From: Nocardioides sp. T2.26MG-1
GTDB lineage: Bacteria > Actinomycetota > Actinomycetes > Propionibacteriales > Nocardioidaceae
Assembly (NCBI RefSeq): GCF_950101795.1
Contig: NZ_CATNLZ010000032.1
Span: 434,001 to 498,000 of the forward strand
Direction: 5' to 3'
DNA length: 64,000 nucleotides
Numbering within the stretch: the stretch's first letter is position 1; each line of letters opens with the position of its first letter. Shown one piece after another: positions 62,795-64,000 of this stretch. The notes beneath the pieces were generated by a model that was given only the letters and a program-made list of their open reading frames with translations, was not told the origin of the DNA and did not search any database. Both the position numbers and the translations under genes were made by a program.

Positions 62795-63762
62795 CCAGCG
62801 GTGCCTTCGACGAGCTGCTGCCCGACGTGCTCGGCGAGCCGTACCTCGCCGAGACCATCAACCTGCCGCCCGACGAGGAGGGCCCGGTCGTCGCGACGCT
62901 CGTCGTACGCCGTGCGGCACAGCCGACCGGCCGCGCCGTGCTGCACGTGCACGGCTTCGCGGACTACTTCTTCCAGACCCAGTACGCCGAGTGGTGGAAC
63001 GAGCGCGGCTACGACTTCTACGCGATCGACCTGCGCAAGTACGGCCGGTCGATCCGGCCGCACCAGACCCCCACCTACGTCACCGACCTGCGCGACTACT
63101 TCGCCGACCTCGACGCCGCCCGGCACCGGATCGTCGAGCGCGACCGCCACGACCAGCTCGTGATCAGTGCCCACTCCACCGGCGGGCTGATCGTGGCGCT
63201 GTGGGCCGACGCCCGCAGGCCGCCGCTGGCCGGCATGGTGCTGAACTCGCCGTGGCTCGACATGCAGGGCGGCATGATGCTCCGCACCATCGGCACCCAG
63301 ATCGTCATGCGGGTCGGGGCGCGGTCACCGAAGCGGGTCGTGCCGCGCAGGGTCGAGGGCTTCTACGCGCGCAGCCTGCACATCGACCACGAGGGCGAGT
63401 GGGACTTCAACACCGAGTGGAAGCCGCTCGACCCGTGGCCGGTCTACTTCGGGTGGCTGCGGGCGATCCGCATCGGTCACGGCCAGCTCCACCGGGGCCT
63501 CGACGTGGGCTGCCCGGTGCTGGTGCTCTCCTCGGGCGGCACGCACTGGCCCAAGGAGATGGGGCCGGACGTGCACAACTTCGACACGGTCCTCGAGGTG
63601 CCCCAGATCCGGCGCTGGGCGGTCGCGCTCGGCCGCCACGTGACCTACGTGGCCATCGAGGGCGCCCGGCACGACGTCGTCCTGTCGCTCCCCGAGCCGA
63701 GGGAGGCGGCGTACTCCGCCCTCGAGCGCTGGGCGAGGGCCTACCTCACCGACGAGTCCTGA
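62791..63762 (+). CDS. Alpha/beta hydrolase (lysophospholipase/monoglyceride lipase-like)
   Basis: 323 residues. AVLHVHGFADYFFQTQYAEWWNERGYDFYAIDLRKYGRS is the oxyanion and strand region, LVISAHSTGGLIVALWAD the nucleophile elbow with Ser, and EGARHDVVLSLPEPRE the C-terminal His. The shape matches serine aminopeptidase S33/lysophospholipase proteins. In this operon it may deacylate lysophospholipids. The ATG overlaps the preceding TGA. Confidence 0.88.
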   Translation: MTSGAFDELLPDVLGEPYLAETINLPPDEEGPVVATLVVRRAAQPTGRAVLHVHGFADYFFQTQYAEWWNERGYDFYAIDLRKYGRSIRPHQTPTYVTDLRDYFADLDAARHRIVERDRHDQLVISAHSTGGLIVALWADARRPPLAGMVLNSPWLDMQGGMMLRTIGTQIVMRVGARSPKRVVPRRVEGFYARSLHIDHEGEWDFNTEWKPLDPWPVYFGWLRAIRIGHGQLHRGLDVGCPVLVLSSGGTHWPKEMGPDVHNFDTVLEVPQIRRWAVALGRHVTYVAIEGARHDVVLSLPEPREAAYSALERWARAYLTDES

Positions 63763-64000
63763 CCCGGCGAGCTGGCCGCGAGCGGCGGTCCGTCGAAGGT
63801 CTCCCACGTCGCCAGCTCCTCCACCGACCGCCGGCGCAGGCGGGTGACCTCGCGGACCGGCTTGCCCAGCGGCACGACCGCGGCGAGCGCGAACCGGTCG
63901 GGGACGTGCAGCAGCTCGCGTACCGCGGGCTCCTCCGCAACGGCCATGGTGGTGATCGTGCCGCCGTAGCCCTCGTTGCGGGCGGCGAGCAGGAGGTTCC
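63741..64000 (-). CDS. Nitroreductase-family protein, C-terminal part
   Basis: The N-terminus lies beyond the window; 85 residues remain. NLLLAARNEGYGGTITTM, then ELLHVPDRFALAAVVPLGKPVREVTRLRRRSVEEL, are the C-terminal half of an FMN-dependent nitroreductase (the AARxxGYG and P-G-P blocks). The stop codon lies within the end of the hydrolase gene, a 22-bp convergent overlap. Confidence 0.8.
   Translation of the reverse strand, partial: NLLLAARNEGYGGTITTMAVAEEPAVRELLHVPDRFALAAVVPLGKPVREVTRLRRRSVEELATWETFDGPPLAASSPGQDSSVR

Noticed and set aside
55291-64000. Mobile island carrying the amine operon
   Set aside because: No integrase, tRNA junction, terminal repeats or base-composition shift is visible; the block looks native.

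Overview
The window is high-GC actinobacterial chromosome, most like Nocardioides or another Nocardioidaceae. It carries the proteasomal ATPase ARC/Mpa with a C-terminal Gln-Tyr-Leu, TrmI, mycothiol ligase MshC with its three companion genes of unknown function, cobalamin-dependent MetH, a PAC2 protein and GuaB1. Many genes begin directly behind a TANNNT -10 box, as leaderless actinobacterial genes do. I see no rRNA, insertion sequence, prophage or CRISPR array. One tRNA-Leu(GAG) is present.

Layout. 1-6128: methyltransferase tail, YbaK-like deacylase, small membrane protein, ARC ATPase, tRNA m1A58 methyltransferase, a site-2-type metalloprotease with CBS domains and a RecB-like nuclease. 6251-9500: a two-component system with a small secreted protein, then a HAD phosphatase coupled to metH (9493-13224). 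13371-21458: PAC2, a VOC protein, mshC, the unknown trio, corA, uppP, an aldo/keto reductase and a small DUF5703-like protein. 21579-24277: GDSL hydrolase, M20 peptidase, tRNA-Leu and a strong hairpin. 24297-35502: three acyl-CoA synthetases, a GNAT, a CHAP cell-wall amidase, an LCP ligase, an unknown 406-residue protein and GrpB. 35561-43173: molybdopterin oxidoreductase plus flavin reductase, a LysR-like effector domain, GuaB1, galactokinase, a DUF2252 kinase-fold protein, a histone-H1-like protein and an unknown. 43180-51611: two overlapping acyl-CoA dehydrogenases, peptide deformylase, a TrmH methyltransferase coupled to a siroheme synthase, a PEBP protein, a flavin reductase/LLM monooxygenase pair and a membrane protein. 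51589-55301: sortase, His-rich secreted protein, PP2C-type phosphatase and GH46 chitosanase. 55291-64000: an ethanolamine-type permease, FCD regulator, glutamine-synthetase-like ligase, aldehyde dehydrogenase, SDR, class I amidotransferase hydrolase, glycerophosphodiesterase, alpha/beta hydrolase and a partial nitroreductase.

The last block reads as one catabolic unit. The lipase-like hydrolase and diesterase could free ethanolamine from phosphatidylethanolamine. The synthetase-like enzyme could cap it with gamma-glutamate, the two dehydrogenases oxidise it and the amidotransferase release the product.

The most distinctive non-coding feature is an eight-copy, 55-nt inverted-repeat element (GTTTGGTCACCAAC, 27-28 nt, GTTGGTGACCAAAC). 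Every copy lies just 3' of a stop codon, and none lies in any of the 14 divergent promoter regions. Candidate operators are also visible: a KstR-type box, a DasR-type dre site, and palindromes in front of the acyl-CoA dehydrogenases, the LLM gene and the FCD regulator.
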